NCBI RefSeq assembly: GCF_900169565.1
Contig: NZ_LT828648.1
Location: 2,392,501-2,456,500, forward strand
DNA from: Nitrospira japonica
GTDB lineage: Bacteria; Nitrospirota; Nitrospiria; Nitrospirales; Nitrospiraceae
Length of the DNA stretch: 64,000 nt
Direction: 5' to 3'
The position numbers and the translations under genes were made by a program. Positions 44,175 to 53,311 of this stretch are shown here, piece after piece. Position 1 is the first letter of the stretch. Every line of letters begins with the position of its first letter. The notes beneath the pieces were generated by a model. It did no database searches and was not told where the DNA came from. It worked only from the letters and a program-made list of their open reading frames with translations.

Positions 44175-44350
44175 CACGAAACCCTTCACTGCGCACAACT
44201 CTCGAATCGTCCATCGGCCTGGGCCGCATCATAGCATCGAAATCTTCTCGCCGTGAAGGAGAGGGACCGGCGGCGCGGGTCGTTATCGGAGGGAAAGGGA
44301 CAGGCTAGTGTTTGGGTCGGGTTCTTGGATCTCAGCCTATCGCCGCAGGC

Positions 44351-45073
44351 TCAAGGCATCTGCGCATTGAGCTGGATGAGGCGATCCGTGAGCTTCCTGC
44401 CGAGATCGGCGATTGCCATTTTCTTGGCTGCGTATACGGAATCGGTATCTTCCGTGACGAACGCCGGTCCGATTCTCTTCCCTATGCCTTCCGCGTCCTG
44501 CGTGGCATAGAGATAGCCGTTGCGGACGTCCCACAGCGATGACCGCATCATCACGAGGGCATCGCTCTGCGTACCCGGCACGAGATAGGCTCCGACGATG
44601 GTCAAATAGAGCAAGGCGGCGGGATTGTTGTAGCGATCGACGGACGACACATCCGTGATCACGAGCAGGGCATCCGCCCCGTATCGGGCGGCTTCCAGCC
44701 GAAGGTCTTTGAGGGCATCCCGGTTGGACGTCGAGACATACCCGGAGCCGTAATGGCCTGGAATGGTGTCCTCCGAGATCAGGTAAATGACGGAAACCAC
44801 ACCTGCTTCCTTGAGCCGATTGCCATAGGTCAACAGATCATTCTTCTCTTCGTCGGTCCAAACTCGTGTCTTGTAGTTTGAACGGTTGCTATTGAGGAAG
44901 ACCCCCAGCTTGAACGGTGCCGGTAACTGGGGTTTGAGAGCCAAAACCTCCTGAATATCCTTGTCCGTCGTCACCTGACCCAAGGAGTCCCGCAGCGTCC
45001 CACGGTCGAAACCCTTGCTGGCTGCACATCCGGCCAATATCATTGCGAGCCATGCTATGACGACAGCCCTCAT
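44351..45073 (-). CDS. Hypothetical lipoprotein
   Basis: The signal peptide ends in a lipobox (MILAGCAASKG), so the mature protein is a 226-residue lipoprotein. The domain looks like alternating alpha/beta strands (FKLGVFLNSNR, VVSVIYLISEDT, ADALLVITDVSSVDRY, LWDVRNGYLYATQDAEG). It ends with a helix KKMAIADLGRKLTDRL. No family is recognised with confidence. A good start at 45073 is preceded by ggaggtgaaat (complement). It is divergent from the thaumatin-like gene. Confidence 0.75.
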   Translation of the reverse strand: MRAVVIAWLAMILAGCAASKGFDRGTLRDSLGQVTTDKDIQEVLALKPQLPAPFKLGVFLNSNRSNYKTRVWTDEEKNDLLTYGNRLKEAGVVSVIYLISEDTIPGHYGSGYVSTSNRDALKDLRLEAARYGADALLVITDVSSVDRYNNPAALLYLTIVGAYLVPGTQSDALVMMRSSLWDVRNGYLYATQDAEGIGKRIGPAFVTEDTDSVYAAKKMAIADLGRKLTDRLIQLNAQMP

Positions 45074-45282
45074 ATTTCACCTCCGGTTCATGCTGTGTAC
45101 GAGGATAGGCCGCAATGGGATCGGGGTCAAAATAAACAGCAGTTTTGGTGAACCACTTCTTGAACCACTTCGGCTTGTCTGGTAGATATCCTGCCTACTT
45201 ACGTGTTCGGACCTAATCCATACCCTGTATCCGTCCTGAATTAGCTGCCATAGCGAATAGTCCTTGAACGAGGAGGGAAGGC

Positions 45283-47034
45283 ATGATCCATAAACTATCG
45301 TCGCACAAAGGAACGATGGTGCGGTCACGAGGGCTTTTCACCAGCCTCTGTCTTCTTGCGGTGCTCACGGCGTGGCTTGGATGCAGCAGCACGAAGAACC
45401 CCGGCACCGGCTCTACCGGTTCGGTGGCCGCAGCCGATCAGCGTGCCAAAGGTCATGCGACGGCGGGAGATCGGCGCGGCAAGGTTCTCGGCAGTGCGGG
45501 ACGTTCGTCCGGCCCCGCCGACAGTTGCCTCGCCAACCTGCCGGTTCCTACGCCGACCCCGCCGGCACACCGTGTCGTCCAGTTGGTCAATTGCTCCGAT
45601 CAAACCGTACTCGGCGCCGCCAATGCGGCTAAGCAGCCTGGACCGGCCGAGCCAACGTCGGTATTTCCGAGAGAAGGCACATGGGTCATGGCACCGGCGA
45701 CGCCGGGAAGCACCGCCAACGTTCTGACCATCGATATCCCGCCGCAGTGGGAAGACACCAAGTGCGCCCCGGGCGCGTCGAGTTGTGACGCGATCGGACC
45801 ACGGTTTTGGGCGCGGACCGGCTGCCGCTACGATATTGCGTCCGGCCGGGCCCAATGCGAAACGGGCGGCTGCGGCGGACAGTATGACTGCAGCGCGGCC
45901 AGGCAAGGCGCGTCCGTGGGCACGACGATCGCCGAATGGACGTTCTATGAGCCGGTGGTCGCTCCGTTGCCTCCGGACAAACCCCTTCTCCATTACTTCA
46001 AGGACTCGCCGGACATCAGCGCGGTCGACGGCGTCAACCTCACCATCGACATTCAGCCGCTCAACAGCAGTCCGCATGATCCGTTCGACGCATTAGGAGG
46101 CCACGACATTCAATGGCTGGCGGAACAATATCCGCTGAGTCAGTATGGCCAGGATTTGCGGGCCGCAGGGCAGTGTCTCGACAGCTTCCGGCTGAAGCGA
46201 TCGGACCTGACGTCGGGAACGCGCGCCTACGTCATCGTCGACAACGACGGCCAACCTCTGGGAGGAGACAGCACGGTGGCCTGCTTCTCGAACTGTGCCA
46301 AGTATGCGTACCCTGCACCTCCGCCGGAGAACTGCGACGATTCGGATCACAATTCGCAATGTTATCTATGGAAGGCGTTTTGTTTGGGCGATCCGAGCCA
46401 GTACGGGCCGGCGAGGGGAAAATGCACGCAGAACAGCGATTGTCCGGTTGGCGGCGCCTGTTGGGACCTGAAAGATCCGTCATCGCCCCTCGATCATACC
46501 TGCCAAGGCCGGGCCTTCATCAAGAATGCGACGTGCGATGCGAACGTCTGTACCTACCCGTACGGCTATATCGATCCGGTGAAGCAGGTCACGTTCTATT
46601 CGACCCAACCTCCCTTCGGCCAATGCACCGATGTCACCCCGGATCCAAACAAGTGTATCGGCGACGATACCTTGCACGCGGTGCTTCCCAAGGCCTACAG
46701 CTGGCCGAACGATCCGCAGGTATATGGAGGTGACGCGACCGCCTATCGAATCATCTTCGCTCCGGGAGGTACGACGGTGCCGATTACACCGGCCGGCCAG
46801 ATTCCCATGTGCAGCGCACTGCCGACGATCTATGGCTATGCGAGCCAATACGGAGGACCGAACAGCGACAGCAAGCCTTGCGACTTTCCGGTCAATCAGG
46901 GCGGGGCGGTATTCGGCGTCGCCTTTCCCAATTCGACGGCGCAGACTCCCTGGGCCTGTAACGTGGGGGGCGGGTCGGGAGACAACGGGGTCATCTGCCG
47001 CTGGAAGCAGGATACGCCGGCCACCCGCAAATGA
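45283..47034 (+). CDS. Thaumatin-like lipoprotein
   Basis: This 583-residue protein has a lipobox at AWLGCSS (Cys about residue 34) followed by a Ser/Gly-rich spacer. Residues about 90-420 resemble a thaumatin-like domain, with RVVQLVNCSDQTVLGAANAA, GPRFWARTGCRYDIASG and the signature-like CETGGCGGQYDC. Later segments hold many more cysteines (KCTQNSDCPVGGACWD, CDANVCTYPYGYIDP). Thaumatin-like proteins are common in plants, fungi and animals, where some bind glucans or act against fungi. The job in this bacterium is unknown. ATG 45283 follows gaggagggaaggc. Confidence 0.82.
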   Translation: MIHKLSSHKGTMVRSRGLFTSLCLLAVLTAWLGCSSTKNPGTGSTGSVAAADQRAKGHATAGDRRGKVLGSAGRSSGPADSCLANLPVPTPTPPAHRVVQLVNCSDQTVLGAANAAKQPGPAEPTSVFPREGTWVMAPATPGSTANVLTIDIPPQWEDTKCAPGASSCDAIGPRFWARTGCRYDIASGRAQCETGGCGGQYDCSAARQGASVGTTIAEWTFYEPVVAPLPPDKPLLHYFKDSPDISAVDGVNLTIDIQPLNSSPHDPFDALGGHDIQWLAEQYPLSQYGQDLRAAGQCLDSFRLKRSDLTSGTRAYVIVDNDGQPLGGDSTVACFSNCAKYAYPAPPPENCDDSDHNSQCYLWKAFCLGDPSQYGPARGKCTQNSDCPVGGACWDLKDPSSPLDHTCQGRAFIKNATCDANVCTYPYGYIDPVKQVTFYSTQPPFGQCTDVTPDPNKCIGDDTLHAVLPKAYSWPNDPQVYGGDATAYRIIFAPGGTTVPITPAGQIPMCSALPTIYGYASQYGGPNSDSKPCDFPVNQGGAVFGVAFPNSTAQTPWACNVGGGSGDNGVICRWKQDTPATRK

Positions 47035-47067
47035 TCGCGGGGCCGGCGAACCGTTGGCGGGGGCGCG

Positions 47068-47622
47068 CTAGTGTTTCGTGCAGCGGAGATCCGATCGTTG
47101 GATCTCCGCGAGCTTCTGATCGTCGAAGGGGATCGGGGCGCAGCCGTGCCCCTTTTCACAGACGAAGTCGTATTTCACCGCCGGCTGGTGACAGCTCAAG
47201 CAGGTGACTCCCTGTGACCGATTGACGACGTTGTCGCCGCGATCCTTGATGGTCGTGCCTTTCTTGGACACCTCCAGGAAGAAAAACTCCCACCCGTTCG
47301 TGTTGGGGAATTTCTCGCGGGAATGCTTCACCATGGCCTCGAAAGGAACCAGCTGGAGGATGGTCCCGACCGGGTAGTCCTTGTCCGGCACACTGTCCCG
47401 GAAGATTCGCATCGCCTCCTTCAACTTTTCGGGATCGGCATGTTTGAAGCGCGTATTTCTGACCTTCGGCCAATCGAGAATACAGCCGAATGTCTCTTCC
47501 GACACGGCGACGTCTTCAGCCGATGCGCCGGCTGGCATCGCGACCGCGAACGCCGACGCCAGCAGAATTCCCGTGACGAGTGAGCTGCGATATCGACGCC
47601 ACGCATTGATCACTTTGCTCAT
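47068..47622 (-). CDS. Cytochrome P460-family protein
   Basis: ATG 47622 follows ggaggaggcatc. The 184-residue protein has a signal peptide ending near GASAEDV. Next come the P460-like segments FKHADPEKLKEAMRIFRDS, DYPVGTILQLVPFEAMVKHS and WEFFFLEVSKKG, and a c-type heme site CLSCH at 141-145. True P460 enzymes oxidise hydroxylamine with a Lys-crosslinked heme; whether this protein has that crosslink cannot be read from the sequence. It is periplasmic. Confidence 0.88.
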   Translation of the reverse strand: MSKVINAWRRYRSSLVTGILLASAFAVAMPAGASAEDVAVSEETFGCILDWPKVRNTRFKHADPEKLKEAMRIFRDSVPDKDYPVGTILQLVPFEAMVKHSREKFPNTNGWEFFFLEVSKKGTTIKDRGDNVVNRSQGVTCLSCHQPAVKYDFVCEKGHGCAPIPFDDQKLAEIQRSDLRCTKH

Positions 47623-47921
47623 GATGCCTCCTCCATTCTGCTCTCCATCGTAAAACCCCGGGGAGATTGTACCGGCTCGTGGGCGATTATGCCGCCGGTC
47701 CGTTCCTGATTGGAATAGGCAAAGGGTTTGAGCGCTCGACGCGTCGATATGGCGGCGAAGCACGGTACGAGCCCGATTGAGCATCATGCCGGCCTTCCTT
47801 GTCCCATGTCCAGCGGTTCGTCTCGCTCGTCGGCCACAATGCCAGACCTGTCCAGCAGCTCAACGAACGCGAAGTCGACGAGGAGTAAGCCGGTCGGCGC
47901 CGAAGGTGGGCGAGGGAGGGA

Positions 47922-48230
47922 TCAGGGCGTCCCTGATCCTCGTTCCGGGGAGAGCACGCCCCGCTCGATCTCGCGCAAGTAGAGAAAGGTCGGGGCTTTG
48001 ACGCCGGCCTTTCTCCTGATTTCCACCAATTCCGGAGATTCGAAAAAACGGCGGGCATCGTCCAGCGAGGTCCATTTGGAGAAATGGACGACGGTATTGG
48101 CGTCGGTGTCGTATCGAAGGAGTTGATAGCTGATTTCTCCGGCCAGTGTTCTGATATCGGCTGCCCGGTCAAAAACCGTCTTCCAGGCCGTATAGGCGTC
48201 AACCTCATGAATGATCAATACGTGTGGCAT
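47922..48230 (-). CDS. Antibiotic-biosynthesis-monooxygenase-like small protein
   Basis: The 102-residue protein has the dimeric ferredoxin-like pattern of ABM/stress-response proteins: PHVLIIHEVDAYTAWKTVFD, YQLLRYDTDANTVVHFSKW, and the DDARRFFESPELVEIRRKAG helix, with a C-terminal YLREIERG. ATG 48230 is the better start. Members are heme-degrading, quinone-forming or of unknown function; no active-site residues are decisive here. Confidence 0.72.
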   Translation of the reverse strand: MPHVLIIHEVDAYTAWKTVFDRAADIRTLAGEISYQLLRYDTDANTVVHFSKWTSLDDARRFFESPELVEIRRKAGVKAPTFLYLREIERGVLSPERGSGTP

Positions 48231-48272
48231 GAGCACTCCCGGCTGTTCATGACAACGGCCCGCGCCTGAAAC

Positions 48273-49472
48273 TCAAAACACCATCAGCAACCGGAACTTT
48301 GTCGCTGCATTGATGTCCTGAACGTTCGTGGCGAACCACCCCAAGGCTGTGCCCGGCGCAGCGGTACTCTTTCCCAAATAGTAGCCTCCGACGGTTTGGA
48401 TGACATAGGTGCAGGCGCCGTGCTCGACGAATCTGAAAGTTTCCCATGCCTGCACCTGCGTCCGGTCCGTCACGAGACTGTCATAGCTGATCGTGCCGTG
48501 CGGAAGGCCGCCTCCCTTTACCGCCGTCACATAGTTGATGCCGTTTGAGGTCTGCAACGCATATGAACCGTCGCCCTGCCGTATGAGCCTGAAGCGTTGC
48601 CAGGCATTGTCAAACGGCTGCGGCCGCGCATTGTAATCAGAAAGAACGCCGAGCGCCCCGGTGACCACAATGTCCGGATGTGTCGCCACGTGGCCCCCTC
48701 CTCCGTACGCAAACAAAACCCCGCTCGGGCCGTTCAGCGCTGATATGGCGTATTGGTAGCCCGATCCCAGGTCGCCACACTTCCACAGATAGAACTGTTC
48801 CCAGGAATTGGGTTTCACCGCGTCGGTGTGGAAGGCATCCGTGGTTTTCCCTCCTGCCCCGACGGCCGTGAGGTAATGTCCGTTCACCGTCTGAATGGCG
48901 TTTCGCCATCCATATTGATCCAAGACGATCTTGAACGTTTCCCACGATTGTACTTGCGTCGCATCGGTGTGAAGCGGGTCGGTGGGCTGACCGTTGGGCA
49001 ATACGGCGTTCGACAGACCTCCTCCGTTGACCGCCGTGAGGTAAGTGCCCTTCATGGTTTGAAAGGCATACTGTCCGCCGAAGCCGCTGCCTCCCAGCAG
49101 CTTGAATTGTTCCCACGCCCCGATGCCTCTGGCATCTGTGTGAAGAACGTTGGTCGTACGTCCGCCGCCGTCGACCGCCGTGACAAAGTTCTGATTGAAG
49201 GTTTGAATGGCAAATGCTCCAGGAAGCGGTGTCGGGGCAAGCTGAATAGGACGCGAGGGAATTTGTGATCCTACGCTGGGTTTGAGGCGCGGTGAAAGTC
49301 CTCGCTCTTGAATGTCACTATCCGGAAGTTGGCCCGGTTGCGGATTGGTGTCCGTCGTTGACACTGCCTGAGCATCCTGTGACACGGACGGAGTCGACTC
49401 CGTGGCGCAAGCCGCCAGATTGAACACGAGGATACCTGCCACGAATATGGAAACCGGTCGAGCGTGCTGCAT
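48273..49472 (-). CDS. Lipoprotein with six fascin-like (beta-trefoil) repeats
   Basis: ATG 49472, preceded by ggaggtggagg, gives 399 residues with a lipobox (FNLAACATE). After a Pro/Ser-rich spacer come six repeats of about 45-60 residues. The best ones share AIQT..G.YLTAV.GGG...HTDA...WE.F, as in QTVNGHYLTAVGAGGKTTD and QTSNGINYVTAVKGGG. Six such units would form two beta-trefoils of the fascin/actin-crosslinking type. In bacteria these often bind carbohydrate or cell surfaces. The role here is unknown. Confidence 0.8.
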   Translation of the reverse strand: MQHARPVSIFVAGILVFNLAACATESTPSVSQDAQAVSTTDTNPQPGQLPDSDIQERGLSPRLKPSVGSQIPSRPIQLAPTPLPGAFAIQTFNQNFVTAVDGGGRTTNVLHTDARGIGAWEQFKLLGGSGFGGQYAFQTMKGTYLTAVNGGGLSNAVLPNGQPTDPLHTDATQVQSWETFKIVLDQYGWRNAIQTVNGHYLTAVGAGGKTTDAFHTDAVKPNSWEQFYLWKCGDLGSGYQYAISALNGPSGVLFAYGGGGHVATHPDIVVTGALGVLSDYNARPQPFDNAWQRFRLIRQGDGSYALQTSNGINYVTAVKGGGLPHGTISYDSLVTDRTQVQAWETFRFVEHGACTYVIQTVGGYYLGKSTAAPGTALGWFATNVQDINAATKFRLLMVF

Positions 49473-49894
49473 CCTCCACCTCCACCACGGTTGTAACCGG
49501 ATACAATGTTCTTTGAACGACATCCTGCGCTGCATTCCGCCGCCATAGTCCTGTTGCATCCATGTGTCGAATGCCGTGCCGTAAAGGTTCACGGACTGGC
49601 CAGAGCATTTGATGACGGGCCGTGGTTTATGACGCGTCCATGATCAGAGTTTCCCGGCAACGATCTGACACGTAGAACGCCTCGTCGCCGACGCCGGTGA
49701 CCGGTTCGATCGGTGGTGCCGGAATATCACTTCTGCGGCATTACTCCTGCCCTCTGTGAGCGCTCGCTGTCGCGAATGCCCGGTTGGTCTTCTCCGCACG
49801 TCTATGAGATCCGATGATATGTGCTTCGTTTGAACAAGACAATCCCCCATCATTTGCTGCTGTTCTTCGATCCGTCGAGAGGGGCATGCGATGT
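49473..49894. other. Intergenic region without a convincing gene
   Basis: About 420 bp between two minus-strand genes. Short frames exist but look non-coding and show no domain. No RNA gene or terminator stands out. It probably holds the promoter of the fascin-like gene. Confidence 0.35.
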
Positions 49895-50359
49895 TCACTC
49901 CACAGCTTGCTCCAGCAGCGTACCCACGGAGTGAAGCTTTGAGGTGAATTCAACCGGTACGGCGTGCCGTTCCTGGAGCAACTCCGGTGAATTATACGTG
50001 AGCCAGACCTTTCCTTCTGCATCTTCCCAGGCCAGGGCTTTCATCGGAAGATCGATGGCCGCAGTCGGTCGTGCGACCATCAATGCCGTTCCGCCCTTTG
50101 GATTACCGAAGATGAGCAGTTGAGCGGGTGACATCGTGAGTCCGACGTTCTTTGCCTCTCCGCCATGATCGATACGCGCAAACACCTTCATCCCTTTGGA
50201 CGTCACGGCCTGCTCGATCCGGTCGATGGTGTCGGAAACCGAGTAGCGGCTGGGCTTCGTAATCAAGTGGCTTTCCGCACGTGCTGTGCCGGCACTCACC
50301 GGCGTGAACCCTATGCCAAGCAGCAGCGCGCCGTTCAGTAGTGCCTGAATGAGTTTCAT
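49895..50359 (-). CDS. Exported DUF302 protein
   Basis: The 154-residue protein has a signal peptide ending near GTARAES. The DUF302 pattern follows: SVSDTIDRIEQAVTSKGMKV, VFARIDHGGEAKNVGL, LLIFGNPKGGTALMVARPT, AIDLPMKALAWEDAEGKVW, and LTYNSPELLQERH. DUF302 proteins are small periplasmic or membrane proteins of unknown ligand, often co-occurring with redox or metal functions. The start has ggagagaggtggcc-like purine-rich bases upstream on the complement. Confidence 0.9.
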   Translation of the reverse strand: MKLIQALLNGALLLGIGFTPVSAGTARAESHLITKPSRYSVSDTIDRIEQAVTSKGMKVFARIDHGGEAKNVGLTMSPAQLLIFGNPKGGTALMVARPTAAIDLPMKALAWEDAEGKVWLTYNSPELLQERHAVPVEFTSKLHSVGTLLEQAVE

Positions 50360-50419
50360 AGGCCACCTCTCTTTCCTTCTCGTCTCGCAAGTCCATGCAT
50401 CAACGATGTGGATGGATCG

Positions 50420-51196
50420 TCAAGCTTCGGCTGCGGGAGTCTTGGCTCGAATCTCTAGGAAATCTTGATGGACTGGGATCCGGTATCCGCCTTCGGCGGA
50501 CGCAAAGTGAGCCTGGAGATAGGCTTCCACGTCGCGCCTTGCCGGCGCGTGCTTCATGTCCAACAGGTTCAGCATGAATTCAGCGACGGCATACGTTCTG
50601 GCCAGGTCCGGCGTCGTCACGTGTGCGTGATCGAGCGTCGTGACGACGTCGTAGCGATCGCCGTGCTTCGTGCGAAATGTCTCGGCGGTCCTCCGCAGTT
50701 CGAAGCGGTGCCCCAGGAAATGATGGAGCATATTCATGCACCCGCTCTCGCGGTGCTGGAGGACGACGATCGTGACGCCGGTCGGGGACATCCAGGACAC
50801 GAGGCGCTCCAGATGCGCGAACCAGTCCTCCGCCGGGATATAATAGAACGTGTGGGAACACAACACGAGATCACCCGGTGCCGGCGGCCGGGCCGTCATG
50901 ATCGATTGGCCGATGGCTTCGGCCAGGGGAACCGCCTGTTGCAGCTGCTTGAGGAGATAGGCGTTCGGTTCGATGGCGATGGTACGTTCAAAGGCGGGAG
51001 CGAACGTCCGTGCGAGCTCGCCGTTGCCCGCACCGGCATCGATGAATACTTTGCGCGCCGGCAGACGGTCCACCACCTGCTGAAGCCATCCTTTGGCGTT
51101 TCGCTTCTGGTCCGTGTGGTCCAGGAAGACTTGAAAGGCCTGTTTGTACGCTTCGCCCTGGGAATCGAAGATGCGCACGCGTTCTTGATCGGTCAT
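50420..51196 (-). CDS. SAM-dependent methyltransferase (class I)
   Basis: ATG 51196 is preceded by cggaggttcag. The 258-residue protein has motif I in VFIDAGAGNGELARTF, a following acidic strand RTIAIEPNAYLL, and motif III-like DLVLCSHTFYYIPAEDW. The C-terminal part (about 160-258) has helices and a short His/Arg-rich area (TAETFRTKHGDRYDVV). Substrate unknown. It is next to a DUF302 gene on the same strand. Confidence 0.9.
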   Translation of the reverse strand: MTDQERVRIFDSQGEAYKQAFQVFLDHTDQKRNAKGWLQQVVDRLPARKVFIDAGAGNGELARTFAPAFERTIAIEPNAYLLKQLQQAVPLAEAIGQSIMTARPPAPGDLVLCSHTFYYIPAEDWFAHLERLVSWMSPTGVTIVVLQHRESGCMNMLHHFLGHRFELRRTAETFRTKHGDRYDVVTTLDHAHVTTPDLARTYAVAEFMLNLLDMKHAPARRDVEAYLQAHFASAEGGYRIPVHQDFLEIRAKTPAAEA

Positions 51197-51328
51197 CTGA
51201 ACCTCCGTCGTGTGGCTCCTATACCATCGAACGGTCACGGCTGCAAATCACAAAACTAACCTGTTCCTCAGGGTTGTCTGAACGCTCAGACATGGCTCGA
51301 CGGAAGGATGAGTCGGTTCAATGGCAGG

Positions 51329-52054
51329 TCAATGACTCGATGTCGGCAGCGGTCGGTCGAAGTGGAGTGAGATCCCGAAGACGAAAATCTGCGAGGAGTA
51401 GTCTCCCTGGATGGTCTCGGTTCGAAGGGTCGCCCGGTTGTATTTGAACTCCCCGAAGAGTGCCAGTTGCGGCATCACGAAATAGCGGGCTCCGGCGATC
51501 AGGTTCACGCCGAGACTGACGTTGGTGTCCCCGCTGGTCGAGAAGAACAGCGCGGGGCCGATTCCGCCGTAGGGTTCGAGCTCCGCGACCAAGGACGGGC
51601 TGCGCACGATGGCATTGATGGCCCAGGTCGTCAGCTGCATATGGGAACCCGCCATCGTTTCCGAGAAGACTCTCCCCGGCACGCCTCCCACGACGGTCTG
51701 TTGCTTGATGTTCAGCTGTGACGTAAAGGCTTCCGTTTCCAGCCCGAACCACTCGCGTTTGGGGAAGAAAAACCCCACCTTCGCGCCATAGAACGGGGAA
51801 GCTTTCTCCATATCGATGTCGGCGACTCGAGCGTCGGTCACGCCTCCTGCCAGCGTGGGGCTATTCACGGTGGCATTGGAGAGACTGCCCGGCAGGATCA
51901 CGCCGGTCTGGCCGACGATGTACCATTCTGCCTTGGCGGGGAGTGCGGCGAGATAGACGATGGTGAAGAGACAGAGAGCCGTGGAAATGGAGTGACGCGA
52001 AACAATCGTTCTCAATAGACCGCCTTCATCGAGGTTCAATCGGCAGGGCGACAC
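51329..52054 (-). CDS. Outer-membrane beta-barrel protein
   Basis: The 241-residue protein has a signal peptide (TALCLFTIVYLAALPAKA) and an outer-membrane beta-barrel pattern with amphipathic strands (WYIVGQTGVILPGSL, YGAKVGFFFPKREWFGLETE, AELEPYGGIGPALFFS, ARYFVMPQLALFGEFKY, FVFGISLHFDRP). The C-terminal residue series is typical for barrel insertion. The start is GTG 52054 or TTG 52015; the signal peptide works with either. Confidence 0.82.
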   Translation of the reverse strand: MSPCRLNLDEGGLLRTIVSRHSISTALCLFTIVYLAALPAKAEWYIVGQTGVILPGSLSNATVNSPTLAGGVTDARVADIDMEKASPFYGAKVGFFFPKREWFGLETEAFTSQLNIKQQTVVGGVPGRVFSETMAGSHMQLTTWAINAIVRSPSLVAELEPYGGIGPALFFSTSGDTNVSLGVNLIAGARYFVMPQLALFGEFKYNRATLRTETIQGDYSSQIFVFGISLHFDRPLPTSSH

Positions 52055-52274
52055 CGACCCGATACCGCAGTCGTTCGCCTACTGGCCGCATGTTAACACG
52101 ATTGACGAATCGTGCGGTCGAGTAACTGAAAAACCACACATGAGAAGTGGAGACCAGGCGTGATGGAGTCGCCGAGGGTTACGAAGGAGCGTGAACATCA
52201 CATGCGAGCCGATCGACTTGCCCGAGCCCTCCGGGAGATGTACAGTTCGACACACATTCTGCGGGAGGACGGTC

Positions 52275-52691
52275 ATGAGCAAGGCAATCGAGAATCTCCA
52301 GGCGGCACAACAGCGGGCGATGGCCGTGCGGCCGAAGGTCGGCGGCTTCCCCCATCTGGCTGAGGTGCTGCGTCAAGCGGGCGTTACACGAAACGTCTGG
52401 TCCCTACCGGCCTGTCAGAGCCTGTACCTGACGAAGGATGGGCCGGTAGTGGCGCAAGGAGCGCCGCTGTTATCCGGTATGGGAGACGTGCCCCGATTCG
52501 ACCAGCCGGCGCTCATCAAAGCGTTACGGACGGATCAAGCGGGCGAAAGCACCTTTCAGGAGTTTTTGGCGGCGGCCTGGCACGCCGGCGTCGTCCGATA
52601 CGAGGTCGATTTCGCCGAGCGCACGGTGATCTACTCTGGTTGTCAGGGCGAAGAATACGTCGAACGCTATCCAATGGTCGAAGTGAAGTAG
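52275..52691 (+). CDS. DUF1398-like protein
   Basis: ATG 52275 follows gcgggaggacggtc. The 138-residue protein fits DUF1398: KVGGFPHLAEVLRQAGVTRN, WSLPACQSLYLTKDGPVV, and FQEFLAAAWHAGVVRYEVD followed by FAERTVIYSGCQGEEYVERY. DUF1398 proteins are small and of unknown function, seen also in some phage- and stress-linked loci. It precedes the DHFR-like gene by 41 nt. Confidence 0.85.
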   Translation: MSKAIENLQAAQQRAMAVRPKVGGFPHLAEVLRQAGVTRNVWSLPACQSLYLTKDGPVVAQGAPLLSGMGDVPRFDQPALIKALRTDQAGESTFQEFLAAAWHAGVVRYEVDFAERTVIYSGCQGEEYVERYPMVEVK

Positions 52692-52732
52692 CACCTGTCA
52701 CACCCCATCACCTCATGACGAAGGACGGTGAG

Positions 52733-53311
52733 ATGGACGAGGCACGTCTTTCAGTCCCGGAGTGTTCGGTCTTTGTCGGGGTCAGCCTCGACGGGTTCAT
52801 TGCGCGCACGAATGGCGATCTTGACTGGCTGATGGGGGAGGGCGGCGGCGATAGCGCGGAATTCGGATACAACGAGTTCATCGCCGGCATCGACGCCGTA
52901 GTCATGGGGCGCGGGACGTTCGAGAAGGTTCTGACGTTCGACAAGTGGTACTACGGCAACAAGCGAGTAGTCGTCCTGAGTCACCGAACGCTTGATCTCT
53001 CCGTTGCTCAAGCGCGTGGAGCTGTCGTCGATCTGATGGCCGGAGCCCCGGTCGAGATCGTTTCCAGACTGACCGCTTCCGGCTTTCGCCGCCTCTACGT
53101 GGACGGTGGCCTCACGATTCAACAGTTCTTGCGGGCGGGACTCATACAACGGCTGATCATCAGTCGCCTGCCGGTGTTGATCGGTCGGGGCATTCCGCTG
53201 TTCGGTTCGCTCGAACACGACGTCCGGCTTCGACATCTCGCTACACATACCTATGCAGGCGGTATGGTCCAGAGCGAGTACCGGATCGATCCTGGTGAGC
53301 TGACTCCATGA
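52733..53311 (+). CDS. Dihydrofolate reductase family protein
   Basis: ATG 52733 is preceded by gaaggacggtgag. The 192-residue product has the RibD/DHFR-like motifs SVFVGVSLDGFIARTNGDLD, AVVMGRGTFEKVL, RRLYVDGGLTIQQFLRAGLI and SRLPVLIGRGIPLF. It is a likely NADPH-dependent reductase of unknown substrate. The stop overlaps the ATG of the amine-oxidase gene (ATGA), so the two are coupled. Confidence 0.92.
   Translation: MDEARLSVPECSVFVGVSLDGFIARTNGDLDWLMGEGGGDSAEFGYNEFIAGIDAVVMGRGTFEKVLTFDKWYYGNKRVVVLSHRTLDLSVAQARGAVVDLMAGAPVEIVSRLTASGFRRLYVDGGLTIQQFLRAGLIQRLIISRLPVLIGRGIPLFGSLEHDVRLRHLATHTYAGGMVQSEYRIDPGELTP

Noticed and set aside
47687..48208. Minus-strand 173-residue ORF near the ABM-like gene
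   Set aside because: It overlaps the ABM-like gene in another frame and has Pro/Ser/Arg-rich shadow composition without a domain.
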